A stretch of DNA of 48,661 nucleotides. Source: Candidatus Pacearchaeota archaeon (GTDB lineage: Archaea > Nanobdellota > Nanobdellia > Pacearchaeales > GW2011-AR1). The first letter of the stretch is position 1. Every line of letters starts with the position of its first letter. Below are positions 25,763-34,801 of the stretch, piece after piece. The stretch lies in contig VGKQ01000006.1 of NCBI GenBank assembly GCA_016866995.1, forward strand, positions 1 to 48,661. The letters run 5' to 3'. The notes under the pieces are model-generated. The model saw only the letters and a list, made by a program, of their open reading frames with translations. It was not told where the DNA came from and made no database searches. The translations under genes and the position numbers were made by a program.

Positions 25763-27031
25763 TTAAGGCACAAGTCTATCCCTGTCTCTCGGAAACATGC
25801 AAGCTTCTCTGATATTTCCAAGATTAAGCAAAACCATTGTAAATCTTTCCAAACCAATGCTCCAGCCTGCATGTTCAGGAGCACCATATCTGAAGCTGTC
25901 AATATAGCTCTTAAAATCTTTAGGATTCAGTCCTTTCTTTTTTATCATTTTCTCAAGCAATTCTGGAATATGAATTCTCTGTCCTCCTGAAGAAATTTCA
26001 ATTCCTCTGTAAAGAGCATCAAACCCCTCTGTATATTTTGCATTCTTTTCCTGATTTTTTGGCATAATGTAAAATGGTTTGATTGAAGAAGGCCAAGAAT
26101 GTGTAAAAACAACTGAATCAGGATACATCTCACAAAGCTTTTTCTCTTGTTCTGGAGTGAAGTCCTCTCCTATCTTTCCCTTGACTTTCTTAATTGCTTC
26201 TTCATATGAAAGATAAACTCCTTTTGGAACTTTTAATTTAACATTAAGTAAATCAAGTTCTTTTTCGCATCTCTCTATCACTTGTCTAACTATATACTGA
26301 ATAACTTCCTCTAATTCTTTCATAATTATTTCTTGATTTGCAAATGCCATCTCTATATCCATCTGTCTGCTCTCATTCAAGTGCCTTATTGTATTATGCT
26401 TCTCTGCTCTCCAAACAGGAGTAATTGTCATTGCTTTTTCCATTGAACATGCTATCATTTGTTTATATAATTGTGGAGATTGAGCAAGATAAGCATTTTT
26501 CTCAAAATATTTTGCAGGAAATAATTCTGTGCCTCCTTCACTTGCACTTGAAATTATAGAGGGTGGCTGAAATTCAACAAATCCTTTTTTTATAAAGTGC
26601 TCTCTGAATGCAGTAGAAATTACAGATTGAATTTTGAAAATTGCCTGAGTTCTTTTTCTGTGCAAATCTAAAAACCTGTAATCTAATCTTTTCGGCAGCT
26701 CTGTTTTTGAAAAATCAGAAACATCTATAGGAAGAGGCTGTTCAGCTTCTGCAATTACTTCAATTTTTTCAGGAACAATCTCAATTCCTCCTGGTGCTTG
26801 TTTTGATTTAACAAGATTTCCAGAAACAGAAATCACATTCTCGCGGGATTGATTCATTTTCTTAAATTCAGAATTATCTTTCACAGCCACAACTTGAATA
26901 ATCCCAGTTACATCCCGCAAAATAAGAAATCTGATTTTTCCAAGTTCTCTTGTCTCATGAACCCACCCTTTCACAAGAACTTTCTCCTCTTTTCCTTTTT
27001 CCAATATGTCTTTTATGTATCTGCGTTCCAT
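25763..27031 (-). CDS. aspS: aspartyl-tRNA synthetase, archaeal type
   Basis: KRLDYRFLDLHR, class II motifs RAEKHNTIRHLNESRQMDIEMAF and GAPEHAGWSIGLERFTM. Confidence 0.93.
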   Translation of the reverse strand: MERRYIKDILEKGKEEKVLVKGWVHETRELGKIRFLILRDVTGIIQVVAVKDNSEFKKMNQSRENVISVSGNLVKSKQAPGGIEIVPEKIEVIAEAEQPLPIDVSDFSKTELPKRLDYRFLDLHRKRTQAIFKIQSVISTAFREHFIKKGFVEFQPPSIISSASEGGTELFPAKYFEKNAYLAQSPQLYKQMIACSMEKAMTITPVWRAEKHNTIRHLNESRQMDIEMAFANQEIIMKELEEVIQYIVRQVIERCEKELDLLNVKLKVPKGVYLSYEEAIKKVKGKIGEDFTPEQEKKLCEMYPDSVVFTHSWPSSIKPFYIMPKNQEKNAKYTEGFDALYRGIEISSGGQRIHIPELLEKMIKKKGLNPKDFKSYIDSFRYGAPEHAGWSIGLERFTMVLLNLGNIREACMFPRDRDRLVP

Positions 27032-27079
27032 GTTTATCTCCTGATTTTTAGATTTATAAACATTTAGTGAGGCTCTTTT

Positions 27080-27763
27080 CTATATTTTAACTTTTCTTTT
27101 AAAAAACAAAATTTCTTTTTTACCACCACTCACTTTTTCAAGTTCATAATTTGTCATCAAGGACTCTAACTTTTGTGAACATTCTTTGACTATTTTTGAT
27201 GCAGAACCAATGCCTGAGACTATAAAAATTGTAGGATTATGCGATGAAACTATTGTCAATGCACTTTGTATCACTCTTTCAGGCTTGTCTTGTCCAGTTA
27301 CAAAAAGAGTATGCTTTTCAATATTTTCCAAGATATTAAGTATCTTTTCTTCTAATTCTTCTTCAGAAGAAATATCTTCAATTAAAAGCCCTATATATCT
27401 GTTTAAAATGCCATTCTGCACAAAATAAGAGATATGAAGACCTCTTACTTCATATTTTTTCAGTATTTTCTGTTGCAAGTTTGTAACTCTTTCTATATCA
27501 TTTTCTATCTTTCTTAAAGTTAAGCCCAACCTCGTCAAAAATAGAATATCTTTATTTTTGATATATTTGCTATAAAACTTGCTCTCACCAGAAGCATATT
27601 GCTCCTTAACAACTTCTATAACACTTTTATCTTGAATAAAAGCAAGTTTTCTATCCTTAAACTTTCTTATCCATTCTTTTATTTTTTCAGATGAAAGCTC
27701 AATAATTCCTTTTGTAATCCCAGCAGCAGCACTCTCAATAGGGTCATCAGAAGACATCTCCAA
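27080..27763 (-). CDS. hypothetical protein
   Basis: 227-aa ORF overlapping the next ORF. Confidence 0.6.
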   Translation of the reverse strand: MEMSSDDPIESAAAGITKGIIELSSEKIKEWIRKFKDRKLAFIQDKSVIEVVKEQYASGESKFYSKYIKNKDILFLTRLGLTLRKIENDIERVTNLQQKILKKYEVRGLHISYFVQNGILNRYIGLLIEDISSEEELEEKILNILENIEKHTLFVTGQDKPERVIQSALTIVSSHNPTIFIVSGIGSASKIVKECSQKLESLMTNYELEKVSGGKKEILFFKRKVKI

Positions 27764-28001
27764 ACTCCTCGATATACTTGGAAATACTTAGCTCATTATT
27801 GTCAAGAACTATTTCGCTACCTGGAAGAATAACCATATTTTCTACTTCTACTGGTATCTCTAAGTATCTGTCAAGAACTTTGTTTCCATTAGAATCCAAC
27901 ACAAATTTGCCATTTGAGCCATAACCTAGCTCTTCAAGTAATAAAATCTTCGAGTTCATAGAAACATTTTTTAATGACACAAGCTCCATTTTGCCTCTCA
28001 A
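27747..28001 (-). CDS. hypothetical protein
   Basis: 84-aa ORF, overlaps 27763. Confidence 0.55.
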   Translation of the reverse strand: MRGKMELVSLKNVSMNSKILLLEELGYGSNGKFVLDSNGNKVLDRYLEIPVEVENMVILPGSEIVLDNNELSISKYIEEFGDVF

Positions 28002-28039
28002 CCTCTTATTAATATAGTTTGTTACCTATTTAAATTTTA

Positions 28040-31012
28040 TTAGTCTGGCTTTGATTTTAAGCTTTCCTCAATAATTTTCTTTTCCTCATCAGTTATACCA
28101 TAAAGCTTGTAGACTTCTTCATCAATTTCATAATCAACATTGTCAATTTGTTGTTTTAATCTCTCCTTTTCATTTCCGCTAATTTTTTCATCATGATATT
28201 TTTTCTGCAGTTCTAGCATTTCTTCGACAAGCGAGATAATTTTTTGTTGCGGATTTTTTGAAGCAATCTTGATAGGATACCTGCATATTATTTTAGGATC
28301 ATAAGAATAATATCCTCCCTGTAAAGAAGTCCCTATATTTTTATTAAGAAAATTCATTAGCTTAGAATTCAAAATTGCTAAAAGATATTTTGAAGATACT
28401 TCTGAATTATTCTTTAATATAATTGCAAATCCTCCTGCAACACCACAAGTCATATAATAATGAGTGGTCTCATCAAAATAAAATGATGGACGAAAGGCAC
28501 TATTGGGTGTCATTATCTTAGGTAAATCATATAAGTTTATACTCCTTGGATAAGTTAATGCAAACCAACTTTTAGATTTAGATAATTTTTTATGTTCTCT
28601 ATTTTTAATATTATCTTCTAACTCTTTAAAATAGTTATATACTCCTTTATATTTTTTAATCTCTTCTTCAGAGAGAGGTTCATAGCCACTTTCTCTTTTA
28701 ACATAAGGAAAAATTAAGATTCTATTTGAGTAATCTACAAAATATCTACTTATATCTTTTCCTTTTACTAATTTTCTAGTTAATTCTTTTTCTATGACAT
28801 ACTCTTTATTTGTTGCTTCACTTCTGATTCTTATTTTATCTCCCAAGTCCTCTATTATTTTTACAAGATATATAGAGTCTGCGCTTGTTGCCACACCCTG
28901 AAAATATTTATCTTTATAGTCTTTTAAAGTGGTTCTTATAGAAAGAAGCTTATTAATTATCTCGAAACAATTTCCAACATTAAAATTCCATACATCTCCT
29001 AAATCTATTAAATTAATTTCTCCTATTTTCAGTTCACTATTATCAAACATCTTTTTTTGAGAGATTATATCTAAATATTCTGATATTTTATCAATATTAG
29101 CCATTTCAGAATATTTTATTTTTTTGTTTAGAGACTTTTGTAAGAATAATAAACAAGTATAGGTGCTTGCTCTTTCAAAAATTTGGTTGTCTTTAAAATT
29201 TATAACCTCTTTTAGGTATTCTTGTTTAGTTATAAAGTCCCTTAAAGGTTTTCCATAATTAGATATAAAAAACTTGTTCGGAAGGATAAATCCTAACTTT
29301 CCTTTTTCTTTCAAAATTTTAATTCCCTTCTCCACAAATAAAGAATAAATATCATAATTCCCTTGTGCAGATTCATAATTTTTAGAATAACTCTCTGCTA
29401 TCTTCTTATAAGAACCAGACAAGGTTTGTATCCTTATATAGGGAGGATTTCCAATCACAACATCAAATCCTCCAGAAGCCATGACATCTTTAAAGCCAAC
29501 TTCCCACTTGAAAGCTTTATCTGAGACTTTTGGATCATCAATCAATGAATTTCCGCATTTGATATTCCCTAAATGAGGCAACATCAACTTTTTACTTTCT
29601 TGATCCTCTCCTTCAAGCATTTTAAGAAGAAGATTTAATCTTGCTAATTCAACAGCTTTCTCATCCAAATCTACCCCATAAATACAATTGCCCATTATCA
29701 TTGCTTTCTGTCCTAAACTTAATCTCTCTTTATAATTCTTAAAAGTAGTCCATTTTTCGCTTCTCTTCCCTGCTTTTAATAAATCTTCAATTTTGTCGCA
29801 AACTTCCTGAAAAGCCCTAATTAGAAATGAGCCAGAACCACAGGCAGGGTCTACAATTTTCACTTGCAAAATCTCATCAATTGACTTGTCTTTAATATAT
29901 TCTTTGACACTATTCTTAACAATATAATCAACAATGTAAGAAGGGGTATAATAAATTCCCATCTTTTTTCTCTTTCCGCTTCCGCTTTCAAGCTTAACTC
30001 TCTTTTCAGTGCTTGCTAAAATTGTCCCTAAATACTGCTCATAAATGCTCCCAAACAAATCTCCTGGAATTTGATCAAATAAGTATCTCTCCTGATTATT
30101 TTCAGTTCCAGAATATAAAGTAAGGATAACTTTTCTTAAAATATCATCAGAAAAAGCCCCTTCTTTCTCAAGCAAGCCCGGCTCAAAGAGCTTAGAATCA
30201 TATTTCTTGTTAAACTCTGCAAATTTTTCAAGTAAATAAGGAAATAACTGAAGTTTTACTTGTTGTTGCCTAACATCACTTTCCAAACTTTTCAGATAAT
30301 TCATTGGTTCTAATCCTCTATCCTCAACACTTCTAATAAAAATCAATCTATCAATTAAAATCTGTATAATCTCATCTATCTTTTCCTGCTCAAGATAATT
30401 TTTCTTAACTTTTAGCTCCTTAGAAAGCCAACTCCTAATATTCAATAAATCATCAAGTATGCTTTCATCAACCGGCTTATTTAATTTTTCATCTTTTGCA
30501 GAAAGTAATTTATTAATCTCTTGCTGTTCAAAACTCTCTTTAGATAAGAGCCATAACAAATCAAATTTATCTAAAAACTCGCTTACATTTAACCTAAAAT
30601 AAGCATTATTTACTTTTAGCAAATTTTTGTCTATATTTTTTATATTTGAAAGAGCATGATAAACTCGAATATCTTTAAAATTAGTTAAAATTGCAAACTT
30701 AATCTTTCTATGATAAGCATAAGAAACAGTTTGCCTTCCTTCTTCCTCCATTAAAGAGACATTTGTTTTCTTTGCTTCAATAACAAGAACTTCTTGATTT
30801 CCAAGTTTAAGAATATAATCTGCTCTTCCCTTTAAAACTCTTTTTTCTTTTGAAATATCTTTTCTTTCCCAGCCAAGAGCTTCAAAAAGTGGCTCAATAA
30901 ACTGAAATTTTATATCTTCTTCGGGCATTGAGTCTAGATGAGCTTTATGAATCTCAGAAAATTCTTTTACAAGCTTAGCAATTTTCTCTTTTGCTTCTTC
31001 CTTAGTTAACAT
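28040..31012 (-). CDS. Type IIG-like restriction-modification enzyme (Eco57I-type N6-adenine methylase with N-terminal nuclease domain)
   Basis: RADYILKLGNQEVLVIEAKK (PD-(D/E)xK-like), VDPACGSGSFLIRAF (motif I), VVIGNPPYIRIQ (motif IV), C-terminal TaqI-like specificity region. Confidence 0.9.
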   Translation of the reverse strand: MLTKEEAKEKIAKLVKEFSEIHKAHLDSMPEEDIKFQFIEPLFEALGWERKDISKEKRVLKGRADYILKLGNQEVLVIEAKKTNVSLMEEEGRQTVSYAYHRKIKFAILTNFKDIRVYHALSNIKNIDKNLLKVNNAYFRLNVSEFLDKFDLLWLLSKESFEQQEINKLLSAKDEKLNKPVDESILDDLLNIRSWLSKELKVKKNYLEQEKIDEIIQILIDRLIFIRSVEDRGLEPMNYLKSLESDVRQQQVKLQLFPYLLEKFAEFNKKYDSKLFEPGLLEKEGAFSDDILRKVILTLYSGTENNQERYLFDQIPGDLFGSIYEQYLGTILASTEKRVKLESGSGKRKKMGIYYTPSYIVDYIVKNSVKEYIKDKSIDEILQVKIVDPACGSGSFLIRAFQEVCDKIEDLLKAGKRSEKWTTFKNYKERLSLGQKAMIMGNCIYGVDLDEKAVELARLNLLLKMLEGEDQESKKLMLPHLGNIKCGNSLIDDPKVSDKAFKWEVGFKDVMASGGFDVVIGNPPYIRIQTLSGSYKKIAESYSKNYESAQGNYDIYSLFVEKGIKILKEKGKLGFILPNKFFISNYGKPLRDFITKQEYLKEVINFKDNQIFERASTYTCLLFLQKSLNKKIKYSEMANIDKISEYLDIISQKKMFDNSELKIGEINLIDLGDVWNFNVGNCFEIINKLLSIRTTLKDYKDKYFQGVATSADSIYLVKIIEDLGDKIRIRSEATNKEYVIEKELTRKLVKGKDISRYFVDYSNRILIFPYVKRESGYEPLSEEEIKKYKGVYNYFKELEDNIKNREHKKLSKSKSWFALTYPRSINLYDLPKIMTPNSAFRPSFYFDETTHYYMTCGVAGGFAIILKNNSEVSSKYLLAILNSKLMNFLNKNIGTSLQGGYYSYDPKIICRYPIKIASKNPQQKIISLVEEMLELQKKYHDEKISGNEKERLKQQIDNVDYEIDEEVYKLYGITDEEKKIIEESLKSKPD

Positions 31013-31090
31013 AATTTATTCAAAATAGAGTTATATAAAAATCTATCTTAAAGCGAGCCTCTGATGAGGCGAGCTTGTTTCTCAAGCTTT

Positions 31091-31435
31091 TTAAGCTTTT
31101 TCTATTACAAGCATATCCTTCAATGCTCTCTCAATAAACTTTTCGATTAATTCAAGATTAATATTTTTGTATCCTTTTTCTATTCTCAATTTCAGCTCAT
31201 TTTCGATTTTGCTCTTAATCTTGCTTTTAATTTCTGAAATATCTCTAAAAGGCAAACTTCTATTTGAAGGATTTATTTTTTCCCTGTATATTTTTGCAAT
31301 TTGCCAGCTGTTTCTTACTTCCTTGTCATATTTTTCAGCAATCTCTGCTTGTTCAATTGCTTTCTCAAGAATTTTATGGATAATAGAATTTGCCAGATTT
31401 GAAATAAATATCTCAATAAGCTTATTCCTGTTCAT
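31091..31435 (-). CDS. hypothetical protein
   Basis: 114-aa ORF, 4-nt overlap with upstream nucleotidyltransferase ORF. Confidence 0.6.
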   Translation of the reverse strand: MNRNKLIEIFISNLANSIIHKILEKAIEQAEIAEKYDKEVRNSWQIAKIYREKINPSNRSLPFRDISEIKSKIKSKIENELKLRIEKGYKNINLELIEKFIERALKDMLVIEKA

Positions 31436-32217
31436 TTTATATTCTCCATAATTTTATTAAAAGTTTTATTATAAATCTGTTTGTATCTTTTTAGAAATTT
31501 AATATCAACAAAATTGTTTTTAATCTCGCTTATTTTAACACTAAATAATTTTTCAATTTCTCTGTTAATAATCTCCTTGCTTAATTTTCTTCCCTGAACA
31601 AACAAAAGAATAGAAATCATATTCAAAACAAGATAATATTTCTCATTTCCATTTAAAATCTTGAAATTGTCAATTAAAGTTTTGCTTTTCAGCAGAGCCA
31701 AGTCTAAAATTTTATAGTTGATTTTTCTTTTCACATTCAAAGAAATTCTTTTCAAGGATATGCATTTGCTCAGCATCATTTCGTATAATGGCTCAGAAGA
31801 CAAGCCAGAAGCAAGCTCTTTATTATTTAAAATCAGAAAATGAGCTTTAATCCCAAAATTATCTTCAATTTTTCCCTTAATATTCTCATAATCTCCTTTC
31901 TTGCCAGAAACCAGCAAAATATCAATGTCATTAAAGCAAAATCCTCTTTCAAGAAAGCTTCCTGTTATAATAATATTTTCAAAATCAGCATTTTTTCCAA
32001 TTAAATTAAAAATTTCCTCAATTAGTCTCAGTTTTATCTTCTCCAAATTGCTAATTCCATAAAAAAACAGCTTAAATTTTTCTTTCTTAATATTCTGGCT
32101 TGACAAAGGCAGGATTAAAACATATTCCCCGCCGTTAAATCCGGCTCGATTTTTAGGGATGTATATCTGGTCCATTCTCGTCCCCTTGCTGATTTTTCCC
32201 ACAAGCTCCATAATCAA
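31432..32217 (-). CDS. nucleotidyltransferase-domain protein
   Basis: IITGSFLERGFCFNDIDILLVSGKKGDYE (MNT GSxxxRG...DIDI). Confidence 0.75.
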   Translation of the reverse strand: MIMELVGKISKGTRMDQIYIPKNRAGFNGGEYVLILPLSSQNIKKEKFKLFFYGISNLEKIKLRLIEEIFNLIGKNADFENIIITGSFLERGFCFNDIDILLVSGKKGDYENIKGKIEDNFGIKAHFLILNNKELASGLSSEPLYEMMLSKCISLKRISLNVKRKINYKILDLALLKSKTLIDNFKILNGNEKYYLVLNMISILLFVQGRKLSKEIINREIEKLFSVKISEIKNNFVDIKFLKRYKQIYNKTFNKIMENIK

Positions 32218-32307
32218 ATTACGTAATATTACGTATTTAAACTTTTCGGAATGTAAATTTAGATAACAATAGAATTAACCAAAAGCTCGCCCGTGAGCGG
32301 GCTCGCT

Positions 32308-33282
32308 TTAAAGAGGATAAAAATTCAGCTTATGCTCTTCAACAATATGCAACACCTCATAGTCCTTAATTATATTACCAAACTTGTTTCTAATCTCATT
32401 TATTAAATCATAAAGTTTTTCCTCGCTTTCTATTTCTACTTCAATTTCAGCATCCCAGTTTCCAACTAAACGCATATATTGAACAATATTTTTAATAGAT
32501 TTGCAATATGAGATTAATTCAGATTCTTTTTGTTCTGAAAAATTTTGCAGTCTTAGAATTACTTTATATAAATGAATACCTATGTTATCTAAGTTAATTA
32601 ATGCCCTATAACCAAGGATAACTTCTGATTTTTCAAGATTTTTAGTTCTATAACTAATAATATCTCTTGTCAAGTTTAATTTTTTTATAATATCCAATAT
32701 TGAAACTCTTGAGTTATTTGCCAAAATTTTTAATATTTTTTCTTCTATTTCATCTACTTTTATATTTTCAATATTTTTCATGTACAAAAATTCTTTTTTT
32801 TCTTTTTCTGGAGCAATATAATTTCTTGAATAAAGAGGAGAATAACTTACAATTAAAACAACTTTATCTAAAATAAATTTTCCATACTTATTGATTATGT
32901 CCTTCAAAATTTTGTCAAATTCCACTATGTTTTTTGAAATTATTGTAATTGAAATATTCCATTCGCCCCTGCATGAAGTTACCCATATAACTTTTTCTTT
33001 TTTTGCAAGATAACTAATAATCTCTTCTTCTTTTTTGGGATTTATAGAATGAAATTTAAGATAAACTTTATATTGTGAATATCCAAGTTTGATAAAATTA
33101 ACTATCGCATAAGTATTTTTTAGTATTCCTCTATCTTTAAGGGAATTAATCCTGTAATGCACAACAGATTTTGGCAATTTAACTTTCTTGCCTATTTGCG
33201 AATATGACTGCCTTGAATTTATATCCAGCTCATACAATATTCTTCTATCCTTTAAGTCTATTTTTTGTGGCATATTGAACAT
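32308..33282 (-). CDS. Lrp/AsnC family regulator with two tandem Lrp-like units
   Basis: DLKDRRILYELDINSRQSYSQIGKKVKLPKSVVHYRINSLKDRGIL and EIEEKILKILANNSRVSILDIIKKLNLTRDIISYRTKNLEKSEVI, each followed by a RAM-like region. Confidence 0.88.
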   Translation of the reverse strand: MFNMPQKIDLKDRRILYELDINSRQSYSQIGKKVKLPKSVVHYRINSLKDRGILKNTYAIVNFIKLGYSQYKVYLKFHSINPKKEEEIISYLAKKEKVIWVTSCRGEWNISITIISKNIVEFDKILKDIINKYGKFILDKVVLIVSYSPLYSRNYIAPEKEKKEFLYMKNIENIKVDEIEEKILKILANNSRVSILDIIKKLNLTRDIISYRTKNLEKSEVILGYRALINLDNIGIHLYKVILRLQNFSEQKESELISYCKSIKNIVQYMRLVGNWDAEIEVEIESEEKLYDLINEIRNKFGNIIKDYEVLHIVEEHKLNFYPL

Positions 33283-33389
33283 AATAGTTTATTATTTATA
33301 AATTTTACTATTTTGTCCAACTTATTAATAAAAAGTTGTATATATCTGCGATTTTTAGTCTAACTAAATAAATTCAGGATAAAACAAAA

Positions 33390-33635
33390 ATGACAGACTT
33401 AGAAACCCAAACAAAACTTGAAAGAGTAAAGGAAAGAATTGCAGATTCAGAAAATCCAGTAGAATTGGTTAATAATATGTATGGTTGTCATCCTGAAACT
33501 CCTGCAAGATTATCAGCAGCAAAAAGTAGAATGGCTGACTGGCAGAATCCTGTTGAAGTTGTTAATAATATATATGGTTGTCATCCTAAAGATAATAGAA
33601 TAGGATATTTTCAAAGAGTTTTCTCTTTAACTTGA
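33390..33635 (+). CDS. RiPP precursor candidate with two tandem core-like modules
   Basis: VKERIADSENPVELVNNMYGCHP (33426-33494) and AKSRMADWQNPVEVVNNIYGCHP (33519-33587), 31-aa period; 15 bp upstream of a radical SAM gene. Confidence 0.78.
   Translation: MTDLETQTKLERVKERIADSENPVELVNNMYGCHPETPARLSAAKSRMADWQNPVEVVNNIYGCHPKDNRIGYFQRVFSLT
33426..33587 (+). repeat. two 69-nt core-like modules at a 93-nt period inside the precursor
   Basis: Protein-level repeat [VA]K[ES]R[IM]AD[SW][EQ]NPVE[LV]VNN[MI]YGCHP twice. Confidence 0.8.
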
Positions 33636-33650
33636 GGTGATAGGAGTTAT

Positions 33651-34799
33651 ATGGATTATTTTGATAGATGGAAGTCTAAAATTGAAAGATTAATAGAAGA
33701 GCATCCTGTCCAAATTGTAAGCTGGGAAGCTACAAGAGATTGCAATCTGAATTGCCTTCATTGCGGTTCTCCGAGAGAGACATGGAATAGGGAACAGGAA
33801 CTTTCAGCAGAAGAAGTTATTCGAGTATTTAATGATATTGCTGAACAATTTGATATGTTTAAATTTAGGCATATAAATATAACAGGAGGAGAGCCTTTTG
33901 TTAGAAGGGATTTAATTGACATTCTAAAAGAAATAAGCAAAAAATCTTGTTTTAGAAATATTGACATACAAACAAACGGAGTAATTCTTGCTGATAAATC
34001 TGAATTATTAAATATTGTTAAGCAATATGGAGTTACTGGAATAGGAGTTAGTATAGATGGATTAAAGCAGACTCATGAAAGATTTAGAGGATGCAGAGAT
34101 GGTTCTTTTGAAAAATCCTTGAGGACAGCTAAATTAGCGTCACAAAAAGGGTATGTAGTCACTTTTTCAACAGTAGCTCATTCAGAAAATATAGGAGAAT
34201 TGCCAGAATTATTTAAACTAGCAAGGGATGTAGTTGGAGCAAGATATTTTCGCGTGATGAAACTTGATTGTATCGGGCGGACAAATCTTAATAGAAACTA
34301 TTTATTATCTCCAGAACAAATGAGACAAGTTGTTTCATTTTTGCATCAGCAGTATGTTCAAGATTTTCAAACTTATGCAAATCCAAAAAGCACAATGGTG
34401 GAGCTAGGGTGTGCAGGGTGGCTTGGTAGGAGATTAGAAGGAGAAGTAAATCCTTTTTTCTTTCATTGTATTGGAGGAATAAATAATTTAGGAATATTAT
34501 ATGATGGAAAAATCAGTTCTTGCAGTAATATTTCAAGAGATTTTATTCAAGGAGATGTTAGAAAAGATAATTTAAAGGATGTTTGGGAAAATAGATTTAA
34601 AGAATTTAGAAGTTTTGATTGGAAAAAGAAAGGGGACTGCAAAGATTGCTCAGAGTGGCAGTATTGTCATGGAGGCCCCATGCACAAAAGATTAAAGGAT
34701 GGGACAATGATTGATTGCAGTTATAAGATGATTATAGAAGGAAAAGATTATAGAAAAACTTTGCCAGACAAGGCATTTACAACTGTCGCGGGAAATTAG
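33651..34799 (+). CDS. radical SAM/SPASM-type peptide maturase candidate
   Basis: SWEATRDCNLNCLHCGSP (CX3CX2C), ITGGEPF, C-terminal DGKISSCSNI...CKDCSEWQYCHGGPMHKR. Confidence 0.9.
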   Translation: MDYFDRWKSKIERLIEEHPVQIVSWEATRDCNLNCLHCGSPRETWNREQELSAEEVIRVFNDIAEQFDMFKFRHINITGGEPFVRRDLIDILKEISKKSCFRNIDIQTNGVILADKSELLNIVKQYGVTGIGVSIDGLKQTHERFRGCRDGSFEKSLRTAKLASQKGYVVTFSTVAHSENIGELPELFKLARDVVGARYFRVMKLDCIGRTNLNRNYLLSPEQMRQVVSFLHQQYVQDFQTYANPKSTMVELGCAGWLGRRLEGEVNPFFFHCIGGINNLGILYDGKISSCSNISRDFIQGDVRKDNLKDVWENRFKEFRSFDWKKKGDCKDCSEWQYCHGGPMHKRLKDGTMIDCSYKMIIEGKDYRKTLPDKAFTTVAGN

Positions 34800-34801
34800 C
34801 A

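Noticed and set aside
33318-33338. CAACTT...AAGTTG inverted repeat upstream of the second precursor as an Lrp operator
   Set aside because: Only 6-bp arms in AT-rich promoter DNA; too weak to claim separately without conservation data.
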